Below are positions 46,373 through 54,646 of a stretch of 64,000 nucleotides of DNA, piece after piece. The first letter of the stretch is position 1. Each line of letters starts with the position of its first letter. The notes beneath the pieces are model-generated. The model worked only from the letters and a program-made list of their open reading frames with translations, did not search any database and was not told the origin of the DNA. The stretch is from Planctomycetota bacterium (GTDB lineage Bacteria; Planctomycetota; UBA8108; UBA1146): assembly GCA_016776905.1 (NCBI GenBank), contig JADHSM010000003.1, positions 62,001 to 126,000 on the forward strand, read 5' to 3'. Both the position numbers and the translations under genes were made by a program.

Positions 46373-47193
46373 TGTGAACCTCTCTCTAGTGAAGTCTGGG
46401 AATACTGACTTTTTCGAATCAAGCTATCTCTGAGTACATGCTGGAATCTCCGACGGCGATGACGAAGACGAGGATCTCCATATTTTTCTCGATATTCGTC
46501 CTTCGCTTCCTGAGGAGTCATCTTCATTGAATTCCACCAGCTCCATCTGCGATAGATTCCATCGAGGACTGCGAATGTAAGGATGACGAGGCACACCTGA
46601 AAAATTGTGGTTGTGGCCACATGAATCAGTTCAAACTTACGCTCGAGACCAAACACTGCTTTATCGCCAACCTCGGCGACAAGGCTCTGAAAACCATTCA
46701 TGAATACCCAAACGACCATGCATAGCCTCACCACTTGGAAGCAAAGCCTTCCTGTCGTTTTTAGTGAGAACAGATTCCTCCACTGGTGAAGAGGATTCCA
46801 CGTCCCAGACCTCATCGGAAAGACGTCCACTCGGATTCCTCTGGGAGACTGCAACCATGAACATGCCACAGAAGTCAGGAGGATTATCAAGAGAACGGGT
46901 CCGACAATCTGAACAATGATCATGGGCAAGGATCCGAATATTTCTTCTAACATCACACCGCTGCCAATTTTTTGATTTTCTGTACCAAGAAGAATCTGGA
47001 AATCGAATGCGGATCTCATTATTTCACTAAATTTTGCCATGAGGGTATCTGCGTATATGTACAAGGTCGCAAAGCTACTCAACATCACTGCTGATAACAC
47101 AAAATCAGAACTGTGTGCAAAGTAACCCTCTTCGGCTGCTTTCTGTAATCGACTGCGCGAGGGATTCACTGTTCTCTCTGCTCCACTAGACAT
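46369..47193 (-). CDS. flhB: flagellar export protein FlhB lacking the C-terminal autocleavage domain
   Basis: A 274-residue protein with four membrane helices (segments near residues 30-55, 90-112, 148-172 and 190-214) and the amphipathic MKMTPQEAKDEYREKYGDP region that precedes the cytoplasmic domain. Typical FlhB is 350-380 residues and continues into a domain with the autocatalytic NPTH site. Here the frame stops after RRRRFQHVLRDSLIRKS..., before NPTH would occur, and the stop overlaps the flhA ATG. No frame on either strand restores the missing domain. The domain controls substrate switching in other flagella, so its absence is notable; it may be encoded elsewhere. The start (ATG 47193) follows GGTGGG after fliR. 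Confidence 0.88.
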   Translation of the reverse strand: MSSGAERTVNPSRSRLQKAAEEGYFAHSSDFVLSAVMLSSFATLYIYADTLMAKFSEIMRSAFDFQILLGTENQKIGSGVMLEEIFGSLPMIIVQIVGPVLLIILLTSVACSWLQSPRGIRVDVFPMRSGTWNPLHQWRNLFSLKTTGRLCFQVVRLCMVVWVFMNGFQSLVAEVGDKAVFGLERKFELIHVATTTIFQVCLVILTFAVLDGIYRRWSWWNSMKMTPQEAKDEYREKYGDPRLRHRRRRFQHVLRDSLIRKSQYSQTSLERGSQ

Positions 47194-47195
47194 AT

Positions 47196-48023
47196 TTACC
47201 CACCCACCAATCCATTGAGGATGAGGTCTGTCCCTTGAAGTCCCATCTCCACGACCAACGCGAATGCATCAGCAATGAATGGCAATGTGAGAAAGATGGT
47301 AATAAACCCAACACTTGTCCTGAGAGCGAAGCCCGTAAAGAAGATATCTAATTCGGGAATCGTTCTCGCAGCTATACCAAGAATCAACGTGATGAGTAGA
47401 ATCGCCAACACTGCTGGTAAAGCCAACTCCAGACCGATCAACCAACTTTGACTTCCCGCGACAGAAACAAATCCACTTACAGGATCTATGGCTCCAGTAG
47501 CAGTTTCATGGGTTCCCAATACGACCGAGGAAAATAATCCCGCAGGAACTTTCTGAAATGAACTCAACAGAGTAAGCATGATCAAGCGGTGACCATCGAG
47601 AGCAATGAAGATCAATGTTGCCATCAAGGTAAACAGTGTTGTGAGTGGAGATTCTTGTTCAGAGTTCTCAATCCCGGATTCTAATCCAGGAGAACCGATC
47701 ATGGCACCGATCCATGTGGCCGCTAATCGCGTGCCCCAGATCAAAAGTGCAATCACCCCTCCCAGTACCCAACCCAATGTGAACTCACCTAATAATCCGA
47801 CAATGGCGGTTATTGGAGATCCTATGAGGTGAGGTGAGGGAGTCTCAGTCACACCCATTGGTGCAACGACAAGAGCCAAGAGCACCGCGAATGCGATTCG
47901 GAACCTGACAGGGATCTGTGCAACAGAGAAGAATGGTAAAATCATCAAAGCGCCCAATATTCGGGTACTGACAAATAACCATTGGGACCATGAAGCAGTG
48001 GTGATCTCTATCAATTCTTCCAA
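47196..48023 (-). CDS. fliR: flagellar export gate protein FliR
   Basis: A 275-residue membrane protein of the export gate with six hydrophobic segments. MILPFFSVAQIPVRFRIAFAV-type N-terminus (TRILGALMILPFFSVAQIP), GARIAATWIGAMIGSPGLE-like loop and a C-terminal helix pair fit FliR. It opens with TTG (48023) behind a GGGGGG site, and follows fliQ by 3 nt. Partners are FliP and FliQ, with which it forms the gate complex. Confidence 0.93.
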   Translation of the reverse strand: MEELIEITTASWSQWLFVSTRILGALMILPFFSVAQIPVRFRIAFAVLLALVVAPMGVTETPSPHLIGSPITAIVGLLGEFTLGWVLGGVIALLIWGTRLAATWIGAMIGSPGLESGIENSEQESPLTTLFTLMATLIFIALDGHRLIMLTLLSSFQKVPAGLFSSVVLGTHETATGAIDPVSGFVSVAGSQSWLIGLELALPAVLAILLITLILGIAARTIPELDIFFTGFALRTSVGFITIFLTLPFIADAFALVVEMGLQGTDLILNGLVGG

Positions 48024-48026
48024 TGA

Positions 48027-48305
48027 TTACCCCCCCGACAAAAACCATGTCGAGGACGAGATAGATTCCCGCGTGAAGTTCACTATCCAATCAAGGAGCG
48101 TAGGAAAAACCAATCCCATGATGACTGCAGCAGCTAAAAGTCGAGGAACTATTGAAAGACTTTGATCTTGGATCTGGAAGATCGACTGAATGAGGTTCGT
48201 AACAACCCCAACAACGACAACCGCTATGAGTACTGGTACCGACATCTGGATCGCCAGCAACAAACCTGACCCTAGGAATTCGACAACTCTGTCAAAGTCG
48301 ATCAT
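48027..48305 (-). CDS. fliQ: flagellar export gate protein FliQ
   Basis: A 92-residue two-helix membrane protein. Helices lie at ~17-38 (LLLAIQMSVPVLIAVVVVGV) and ~52-75. The NLIQSIFQIQDQSLSIVPR loop is the family hallmark. It belongs to the FliPQR gate. Its ATG overlaps the fliP stop by 4 nt. Confidence 0.95.
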   Translation of the reverse strand: MIDFDRVVEFLGSGLLLAIQMSVPVLIAVVVVGVVTNLIQSIFQIQDQSLSIVPRLLAAAVIMGLVFPTLLDWIVNFTRESISSSTWFLSGG

Positions 48306-49135
48306 CCTGCCACCGCCGACCCTGAAGAAATCAACAGTTGTTGAACAACAAGACTCCAGCCGTCAACGAGGACAAAAACCAAGATCTTGAATGGAAGCGA
48401 GACAAGAATGGGTGGCAACATGAACATTCCCATTGATACGAGAATGGCAGACACCACCAGATCGATGATCAAGAATGGGATGAATATCATCACTCCCATC
48501 TCGAATGCTCTTTTCAACTCACTCAATACAAATGCAGGAACCACTACCGTCGCAGGTAATGCATCTACGAAATTCTTCGTGATGATTCCGTTACCATCGT
48601 AAAGAGTAGCGAATTCTTGAGGAGCTCCGACTTGTGCTAGCAGGAGTAGATCTGATTCATAAATTGCAGGATACATAAACTCCCGCATTCGTTGCTCTGC
48701 GTAGGCCATCGTTTGTTGGCCATCTGGGACATCCCCCGTTACAGGAGAGGGTACTTGTTCGGAGTAAGGCTGAATCGCGTTTGTGTAAATATCGTTCCAG
48801 GTGGGCCCCATCACAGCCATCGTCAACAACAACGACAGGCCTACGAGTACCGTATTTGGCGGAGCATCTTGGGTACCGATCGCACGCCTGACGAATCCCA
48901 GAACTACAATGATCCTCGTAAAACTCGTCGTCAGCAGAAGCAAGGCGGGAGCAATGGCAACGACTGTTGTTACCAGTAACAAACGCAATGATACTCCGAC
49001 ATTCTCAGGCTCTCCCCCGAGAACACGATCTACGATATCAGTGGTAGCTTCTCCAGCATGTACGATCGGTGCATTGATCACCAAGATGATCAATGTGGAC
49101 AACATGCAGAGAAGGATTCGCCTTTTAAGATTCAT
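48302..49135 (-). CDS. fliP: flagellar export gate protein FliP
   Basis: A ~277-residue gate protein with a signal peptide (LLCMLSTLIILVINAPIVHA), as is usual for FliP, then four membrane helices. Family blocks seen are TSFTRIIVVLGFVRRAIGTQ, PPNTVLVGLSLLLTMAVMGP and the LPFKILVFVLVDGWSLVV terminus. The ATG at 49135 overlaps the fliO stop as TGATG and is preferred over the adjacent TTG at 49138. It forms the export pore with FliQ and FliR. Confidence 0.95.
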   Translation of the reverse strand: MNLKRRILLCMLSTLIILVINAPIVHAGEATTDIVDRVLGGEPENVGVSLRLLLVTTVVAIAPALLLLTTSFTRIIVVLGFVRRAIGTQDAPPNTVLVGLSLLLTMAVMGPTWNDIYTNAIQPYSEQVPSPVTGDVPDGQQTMAYAEQRMREFMYPAIYESDLLLLAQVGAPQEFATLYDGNGIITKNFVDALPATVVVPAFVLSELKRAFEMGVMIFIPFLIIDLVVSAILVSMGMFMLPPILVSLPFKILVFVLVDGWSLVVQQLLISSGSAVAG

Positions 49136-49752
49136 CAACTTCGTACTTCTTCTTCCACCCGATCACCGTAGCCATCGAGGCGATCTCTGAGCCATTGGAT
49201 TTCATCCCGGACGTCCGAATCGTTCTCATTTGAATCTGATTGCTCAGGAAACGCTTCGTTCTGTGTCTCTACGTGGACGCGCTCGATCTCTCTCGAAAAA
49301 TCAGTCCCATAACTGAGGGCTTGTACCTCTTCGGGATCCGAAATCTCGGTTAACAAATCAACTCTATTGGAAGACTGCGCAACCACGAGGACACGATCTC
49401 CGACTCGGAACACAACAAGGTTTTGACGATTACCAATCGCCAATCGAGTCAGCACCTTCATCCGAGCGTCAGTACCAGGAATGACACCTGGGAAAAACTT
49501 TCTCGCCAGAAGCACAACAGCGACACTGATTCCAGAAATTATCAGAATGAACCCGATGGCTTCGAGAAGCCCCTCGAGCGAAGCTGGATTTGCTCCTGCA
49601 CTTCCTCCAACAATGCCTCCATTAAAGGTACGCGCATCAGGCTGCGCGCCTGATTCTCCACCAAATGGGATCTGTTGTGCCATGAGATTTCCAGTGCACA
49701 GAAATGCGACAAGTAACACTGCCACGACTGATCTGATTCCCTTGTTTTTCAT
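49135..49752 (-). CDS. fliO: flagellar biosynthesis protein FliO
   Basis: A ~205-residue protein with an N-terminal signal (SVVAVLLVAFLCTGNLMAQ) and one membrane helix (IGFILIISGISVAVVLLARKF). A short FliO domain follows (MKVLTRLAIGNRQNLVVFRVGDR). FliO helps assemble the FliP ring. The 3' portion is acidic and predicted to be coiled. The ATG at 49752 is chosen since the signal begins there; an upstream frame extends into fliJ. It is 56 nt downstream of fliJ, the largest gap within the operon. Confidence 0.85.
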   Translation of the reverse strand: MKNKGIRSVVAVLLVAFLCTGNLMAQQIPFGGESGAQPDARTFNGGIVGGSAGANPASLEGLLEAIGFILIISGISVAVVLLARKFFPGVIPGTDARMKVLTRLAIGNRQNLVVFRVGDRVLVVAQSSNRVDLLTEISDPEEVQALSYGTDFSREIERVHVETQNEAFPEQSDSNENDSDVRDEIQWLRDRLDGYGDRVEEEVRS

Positions 49753-49808
49753 TTCCTCGACTCCATTTCCCCTACTCAACACTGCTTCGATTGTTGCTCT
49801 AACAATCC

Positions 49809-50270
49809 TCAAAAAATGTCCCTGTTTGCGTTTCTTCCTGAAAATCTTTGACAAGAATCGCCATCTATTTGTCGCTGCTCTTCAAGGACTTGTTCTTTTA
49901 TTTCACTCTCAACTCTTCGATCTCTAAGCAACTCAACAGACCCATGAATTCCAAAGGCTGCTTTCACTTCGTTCATCGCTTGCTCTACGTGTTCCTGAAG
50001 ACCCGTTACTTCTCGAGACAACTGGGTTAACTCTTTACGCATTCGGGAGAGATATCTGCCATAAAGGATTAAGTCGTCTTCTCCCTCATCCGTCAGGTCT
50101 GAACCTCGAAGCTCATTCGTAACTCTTCGCTGTTCTTCTTTCTTCTCGTCTAGTTTCTTAATGCCTATCTCTAGGCCTGCTTTTTTTTCGCTGAGAGCAT
50201 TTATGGCTTTGTCTAATTTTTTTTTCTTTAGAGACAACAGCGTGCTCAATCTGTCTGAAGAGGATTTCAT
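49809..50270 (-). CDS. fliJ: flagellar export protein FliJ
   Basis: A 153-residue, almost wholly coiled-coil protein. Charged heptads (LSLKKKKLDKAINALSEKKA) and a C-terminal conserved segment match the FliJ/YscO group by size and position between fliI and fliO. FliJ links the ATPase to the gate. The ATG overlaps the fliI stop by 4 nt. Family similarity is weak in sequence, as usual for FliJ. Confidence 0.8.
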   Translation of the reverse strand: MKSSSDRLSTLLSLKKKKLDKAINALSEKKAGLEIGIKKLDEKKEEQRRVTNELRGSDLTDEGEDDLILYGRYLSRMRKELTQLSREVTGLQEHVEQAMNEVKAAFGIHGSVELLRDRRVESEIKEQVLEEQRQIDGDSCQRFSGRNANRDIF

Positions 50271-51592
50271 AGCGTGTTCTCCGAACTATCTTCAGCGACA
50301 AGCGCCTCGAGTGCGGATACCGTGGTATGGAAATCAGACTTTTCCTCGGGTGTCTGCTTGAGAAAACTCTCAATCAATGGTCGAAGTTCCACCGACCTGT
50401 CAGACCGAAGATCATGTCCTTTTTTGTAAGCACCCAAACGAATCATGTCTTCGATCTCAGAGTAAACAGAAATTGAAGCAGTCATGGCACGTGCAGCTTT
50501 TAAGTGTTCTTCAGTTGTCACTGCTGGCATGGTTCTGCTTCGACTTGCACAAGGATCTATAGGTGGGAACCAGCCCTTACTGGCGAGATCTCTTGAAAGC
50601 CATATCTGGCCGTCCAGGATTCCTCTCACCGCATCTCCAATAGGATCATTTTGATCGTCTGCCTCTACCAGGACTGAGTAGAACGCAGTGATACTGCCAA
50701 CAGTTCCCGGCCCTGTTCTCTCCAACAATTTGGGAAGCATGGCAAAAACACTGGGTGTGTAGCCTTTTGTAGTGGGAGGTTCTCCTGCACTGAGCCCGAC
50801 TTCTCTTTGAGCAAGGGCAACTCTGGTCAGAGAGTCGACCATGAGTAGGACATCTTTTTGCTGATCCCTAAACCACTCCGCAATCGCTGTTGCGACTCTT
50901 GCGGCACGCAGGCGCAATACTGCAGCCTCATCACTGGTTGCAACGACCACGACGCTGTTAGCAAGGCCTTCTGGTCCAAGATCACGTTCTACAAATTCAC
51001 GAACTTCTCTTCCTCGTTCACCAATTAATGCAATCACTCGAATAGGAAGCTCAGTATTTCTGGCAATCATTCCCAGCAATGTTGATTTTCCAACACCACT
51101 TCCCGAAAAGATGCCCATTCTTTGACCCCTACCGGCGGTCAAGACTCCATCGATCGCTCTCACACCTGTCGCCACTGAATCCTCAATGAGTTGCCGCTTC
51201 AGGGCATGAATAGGCTCATTATTGATAGGAACCCGTACAGTCCCTGGAATTGGACCGAGACCGTCGATGGGGTTCCCCCGTGCATCGATCACCCGACCCA
51301 ACAAATGCTGAGATACCGGAATGTTTGGAACTTCTCCATCATGAACAACAACGTCCCGAGGTCCGATGCCGTCGATTCCCGACTCTGGCAAGATGTGAGT
51401 TCTATCACCGGAGAAACCGACAACTTCAGCGAGAACTTTCTCGCCCGATCGCATTTCTATCGTGCACTCTGCGCCGACTGGCAGTGACAGCCCCTCTGCC
51501 TCAACGAGGACACCTGTCACGGCAACAACTCTTCCCTGTACTCGAACAAGATTGTTTGAGTCTAGAGATTCCAGTGCAGAGATCAGGCTCAT
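50267..51592 (-). CDS. fliI: flagellar export ATPase FliI
   Basis: A 441-residue ATPase that drives flagellar protein export. The Walker A loop is GIFSGSGVGKSTLLGMIARN, with VLLMVDSLTRVALAQREVGL and GEPPTTKGYTPSVFAMLP as family blocks. The N-terminal beta-barrel (VRVQGRVVAVTGVLVEAEGL) is complete. The ATG at 51592 overlaps the fliH stop as ATGA and gives normal length; the longer frame up to 51691 overlaps fliH. Regulator FliH lies immediately upstream. Confidence 0.96.
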   Translation of the reverse strand: MSLISALESLDSNNLVRVQGRVVAVTGVLVEAEGLSLPVGAECTIEMRSGEKVLAEVVGFSGDRTHILPESGIDGIGPRDVVVHDGEVPNIPVSQHLLGRVIDARGNPIDGLGPIPGTVRVPINNEPIHALKRQLIEDSVATGVRAIDGVLTAGRGQRMGIFSGSGVGKSTLLGMIARNTELPIRVIALIGERGREVREFVERDLGPEGLANSVVVVATSDEAAVLRLRAARVATAIAEWFRDQQKDVLLMVDSLTRVALAQREVGLSAGEPPTTKGYTPSVFAMLPKLLERTGPGTVGSITAFYSVLVEADDQNDPIGDAVRGILDGQIWLSRDLASKGWFPPIDPCASRSRTMPAVTTEEHLKAARAMTASISVYSEIEDMIRLGAYKKGHDLRSDRSVELRPLIESFLKQTPEEKSDFHTTVSALEALVAEDSSENTL

Positions 51593-52398
51593 CCAGCCAC
51601 CTGAGAATTCTTTACCAGTGCAGATTCGATAAGGTCCAGTTGCGTGTCGATACTCATATCGACAAAACCGGTTTCGCTTCGAACTCTGCAACCGCCTCTA
51701 CGGATTGAATCTTCACCTACGACTTCAGCAGCTTCAGCACCCTTAATTTTTCTATTCAAGTCCGGAAGGAATTGAACAACAAGTGCAAGGTCTGCCGGAT
51801 GGACTTCGATTCTAAGCTGTCGCTGGTCAGAGATTCTCTGAACAGCGATATCAATGTTTTCAATGACAAGATTTGGTAACTCAGGAAGTTCTCTTCGTAG
51901 AATTCGTTCTGCGATTCCACGAGATAACGCGACCGTATCTCTGCGCATTTCGCCCACAGTTTCGTGCCAGCAACGTTCAAAATCTTCAATACACCGTTCC
52001 AAAAGACCTGGGAACTTTTCACAAGCAGACTCAAGGAGGCCTCTCGCTAATAACTCAGCTTTTTCTTGAGCAAGACGACGACTCTCTTCGAGCCCTCTTT
52101 GCCGGCCTTCTTCTATTCCACTTTTCAAGCCCTGCTCGTAACCATCCTTGATCGCTCGCTGTCTCAACTCATCCAGATCTTTGGTGGCAGAGATTTTCGA
52201 TTCCTGAATCTCTTTAGTCACCATTTCGTATTTTGCTGAAAGTTCGGCCTTCAGTTTTCTCCGGCGTTCTTCACCTTCTGTGACCAACCTCTCCCTGAGG
52301 TCGCCATAGGCTTCACGAAGAGCTTCGAGCTCCATACGGGCCTCGATAATTTCTTCCATGCGCCCCTCCGTCCCAGGTTCAGATCGATCAATGGTCAT
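51589..52398 (-). CDS. fliH: flagellar assembly protein FliH
   Basis: A 269-residue FliH: long charged coiled coil (residues ~12-120, with GYEQGLKSGIEEGRQRGLEE, the glycine-repeat pattern of the family) and a C-terminal FliH/HrpE domain (IERILRRELPELPNLV and RRGGCRVRSETGFVDMSID). It binds and restrains FliI. It starts 1 nt after the fliF stop with GGAGAGG upstream. Confidence 0.92.
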   Translation of the reverse strand: MTIDRSEPGTEGRMEEIIEARMELEALREAYGDLRERLVTEGEERRRKLKAELSAKYEMVTKEIQESKISATKDLDELRQRAIKDGYEQGLKSGIEEGRQRGLEESRRLAQEKAELLARGLLESACEKFPGLLERCIEDFERCWHETVGEMRRDTVALSRGIAERILRRELPELPNLVIENIDIAVQRISDQRQLRIEVHPADLALVVQFLPDLNRKIKGAEAAEVVGEDSIRRGGCRVRSETGFVDMSIDTQLDLIESALVKNSQVAG

Positions 52399-52399
52399 T

Positions 52400-54337
52400 T
52401 CAGGAAACCTCTCCTGATTTATTGTTACTTCGGTTCTTTTTGATCAGGTCAGCGAGTGCAGGATTCGTCGAACGAATATCTTCCATGACTCGATCATCAA
52501 TCTCGGGTCGTGTTTCTACTGTTGTGACGAGAACCGGCGATTCTGATTCGACAAAAGAAGCGGCACTCAATAACTCAAATGCCGCAAAAGCATCCTCGAT
52601 GTCATCTTCGTCAATTCTTGTTTCAATTTTGTCGACGAGAGAAAAGAGAACTTCACATTCCGATTCCTCAAGTTCTTTAAAGATTTCTTGACGACTTTCC
52701 GCTAGATCAAAAATCATCAACGCCAAAACACCTGTACCAGGAAGCTCGTCGATGTTCTTTGCTATCGCCTTCAGAATTTCAATGCGCTCGAAGAACGACT
52801 TTTTCAATATCTGCTGAATCACTGGGGGTTCTTCATCGGAACTCAGTTGGCTTACGAAACCGGCGAAACTTCCAGACGAAGCGAAATCGTCTTTTTCAAT
52901 GTACCCGCCGTGAAATCCTGCAACGGAGAATCGTTTTTCTTTATTCTTGGGTCCTTCTTTGAACATCAAGACGACCATGAGAATTGAGAAAAATGTGAAG
53001 AAGAATATTGTTGAGTTCTGATTATTTTCAACCGGAACGCTAGCAGCGAAATTCGTATCAGCAAATTGGAACGAAGAGCCTACCCATTTCCCTTGTGCAC
53101 CGATCAGATTGACCGGGATCAACTTTGCTGTCACATGAGCGGATTCAGCAAAAGTTGCATTCAAGTGCTCTTCCAAGTTCACAGAGATATCCTGCATTAC
53201 AGACTGAAAACTATCTGCATGAGGCACTGCTATGACAGGGCTAAAGTTCAAGGGATCATCGTATTGACCGGGATCCAAAATCGATTTGGTAATCTCTCTA
53301 TCGACAAAAACGGTGACTGCGATATCTCCCATTTGACGATTTCTTTGATTCACCAGTTGAGCTTTTGCATTCTGAATCGACTGACGATTGACCACCGATG
53401 GGGGCAATGGTCCTGTTACTGGAGCAAAATTAATGATGGCATCTCGAATATTCAAGATACCCGGCTCCAACGTAATGGCTGATTCGACACTCACTGATTC
53501 GATTTCGGAGTATCCAATATCAACTTGGACTTTAAAATTCCCCGGCTCAAGAATCTGCCCCATGTACCTAGATACCTGGTCAGTGATCAACTTCGATTTT
53601 TCTTGAATATCAGCACTCGTAGGAGTGTTTATCGCGATGTCGTATGACCGACCTACGGTGTCGAATATGTCTATGTTTCGCTCTGGAACATCAAACGCAA
53701 CGCTGATGAGTTTAGATATCGCTTTAGTGATGTTGCTAGAGAGCCCTAGTGATTGAGCATCCGAATCTAGGGTCAACGTCACATTTACGCGACTAACGGC
53801 TTGAGACAGCCCTATACCTTGCTTCCCAATGGACTTTCTATTGGGAACAATGTTAACCGCCGTGACCCCCTCAAACTGGGAAACATCTTGCTCTGTTTCC
53901 AGAACAATCTCTTTTATCCCTGTTACTTTTCGAGTTCTTTGTGGGAGGAAAAAGTTATTCAATGGCGGTAGTATTTTGGCAGTATCCACAGCTTCTTTTT
54001 CGCGTGGGACATACTGATCCAGAATACTGAGGACTGCAGCGACGTCTTTTTGACGTACTTGCAACACTCCATCTTTGTTGTACTTGTATTCAATGCTGTC
54101 GTTCGAAATTTCCGAAACAACTTTTTCGTGCGATGCATCACTCGCTCTCGCTTCATTCACATCAATCCAGGTTCCGGAAGAAGTGCCTCCGAAAATGTTG
54201 TAGGCGAGAAAGAATATAAACAGGCTGAAAATTAATTTTCCGCCCTGTCCCAACTCTTCCCACATTTTCGTGAATTCATTGGTCTTCTCTGCCGTTGGCT
54301 GAGACTGACGACCTGATTCACTGTTCTGCTGTTCCAT
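52400..54337 (-). CDS. fliF: flagellar MS-ring protein FliF with a long FliG-N-like cytoplasmic tail
   Basis: A 645-residue MS-ring protein. Membrane helix 1 is at ~33-50 (GKLIFSLFIFFLAYNIFG) and helix 2 at ~443-459 (STIFFFTFFSILMVVLMF). The periplasmic ring-building domains lie between (DVPERNIDIFDTVGRSYDIA, NFAPV region). After helix 2 there are ~186 residues, against roughly 80-100 in a typical FliF. Residues ~534-595 (ALMIFDLAESRQEIFKELEE then DEDDIEDAFAAFELL) resemble the FliG N-terminal domain, and ~617-634 (VMEDIRSTNPALADLIKK) resembles FliG middle-domain helices. No separate fliG follows, as fliH starts directly after. A partial FliF-FliG fusion is the likely reading. Confidence 0.85.
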   Translation of the reverse strand: MEQQNSESGRQSQPTAEKTNEFTKMWEELGQGGKLIFSLFIFFLAYNIFGGTSSGTWIDVNEARASDASHEKVVSEISNDSIEYKYNKDGVLQVRQKDVAAVLSILDQYVPREKEAVDTAKILPPLNNFFLPQRTRKVTGIKEIVLETEQDVSQFEGVTAVNIVPNRKSIGKQGIGLSQAVSRVNVTLTLDSDAQSLGLSSNITKAISKLISVAFDVPERNIDIFDTVGRSYDIAINTPTSADIQEKSKLITDQVSRYMGQILEPGNFKVQVDIGYSEIESVSVESAITLEPGILNIRDAIINFAPVTGPLPPSVVNRQSIQNAKAQLVNQRNRQMGDIAVTVFVDREITKSILDPGQYDDPLNFSPVIAVPHADSFQSVMQDISVNLEEHLNATFAESAHVTAKLIPVNLIGAQGKWVGSSFQFADTNFAASVPVENNQNSTIFFFTFFSILMVVLMFKEGPKNKEKRFSVAGFHGGYIEKDDFASSGSFAGFVSQLSSDEEPPVIQQILKKSFFERIEILKAIAKNIDELPGTGVLALMIFDLAESRQEIFKELEESECEVLFSLVDKIETRIDEDDIEDAFAAFELLSAASFVESESPVLVTTVETRPEIDDRVMEDIRSTNPALADLIKKNRSNNKSGEVS

Positions 54338-54646
54338 CCCGATCCTCTTTCCCGATCATGCTCCTCCGAAGAAGGAGACTGTCCCCCTGAATGCTTTTTT
54401 CTCAAATCAAGAAAAGGGGCCTAGTTCACCAAGCAGTTCTCATGCCAAGGTCGAAAGATTCGCTCTTGGTACTCTGAACCCGAACTGACCTTACTTTCCT
54501 CCTCATTGTGTTCACGTTCAGGCAATCCTGATGCCCTGACATGACACAACCTTGCTCGGAAACGCACATCGAGTGCTCTTCCCTGTGAAAGGGTGACATA
54601 TAGTTTATAAAGTGTAAAGCGCAATAGAGGGGTAGTTGTTCCGGTA
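54338..54646. promoter_or_regulatory. divergent promoter region of fliF operon and CNNM gene
   Basis: About 310 nt with no convincing gene. It must hold the promoter of the flagellar operon and that of the CNNM gene. AT-rich stretches near 54600-54615 (TATAGTTTATAAAG) are candidate promoter parts for either direction. No clear sigma-54 (TGGCAC-N5-TTGC) or sigma-28 box is found. A 67-residue minus-strand frame (54421-54624) is probably spurious. Confidence 0.5.

Noticed and set aside
54421-54624. 67-residue minus-strand frame between fliF and the CNNM gene
   Set aside because: No family resemblance, a basic, unbalanced composition and it occupies the shared promoter region.
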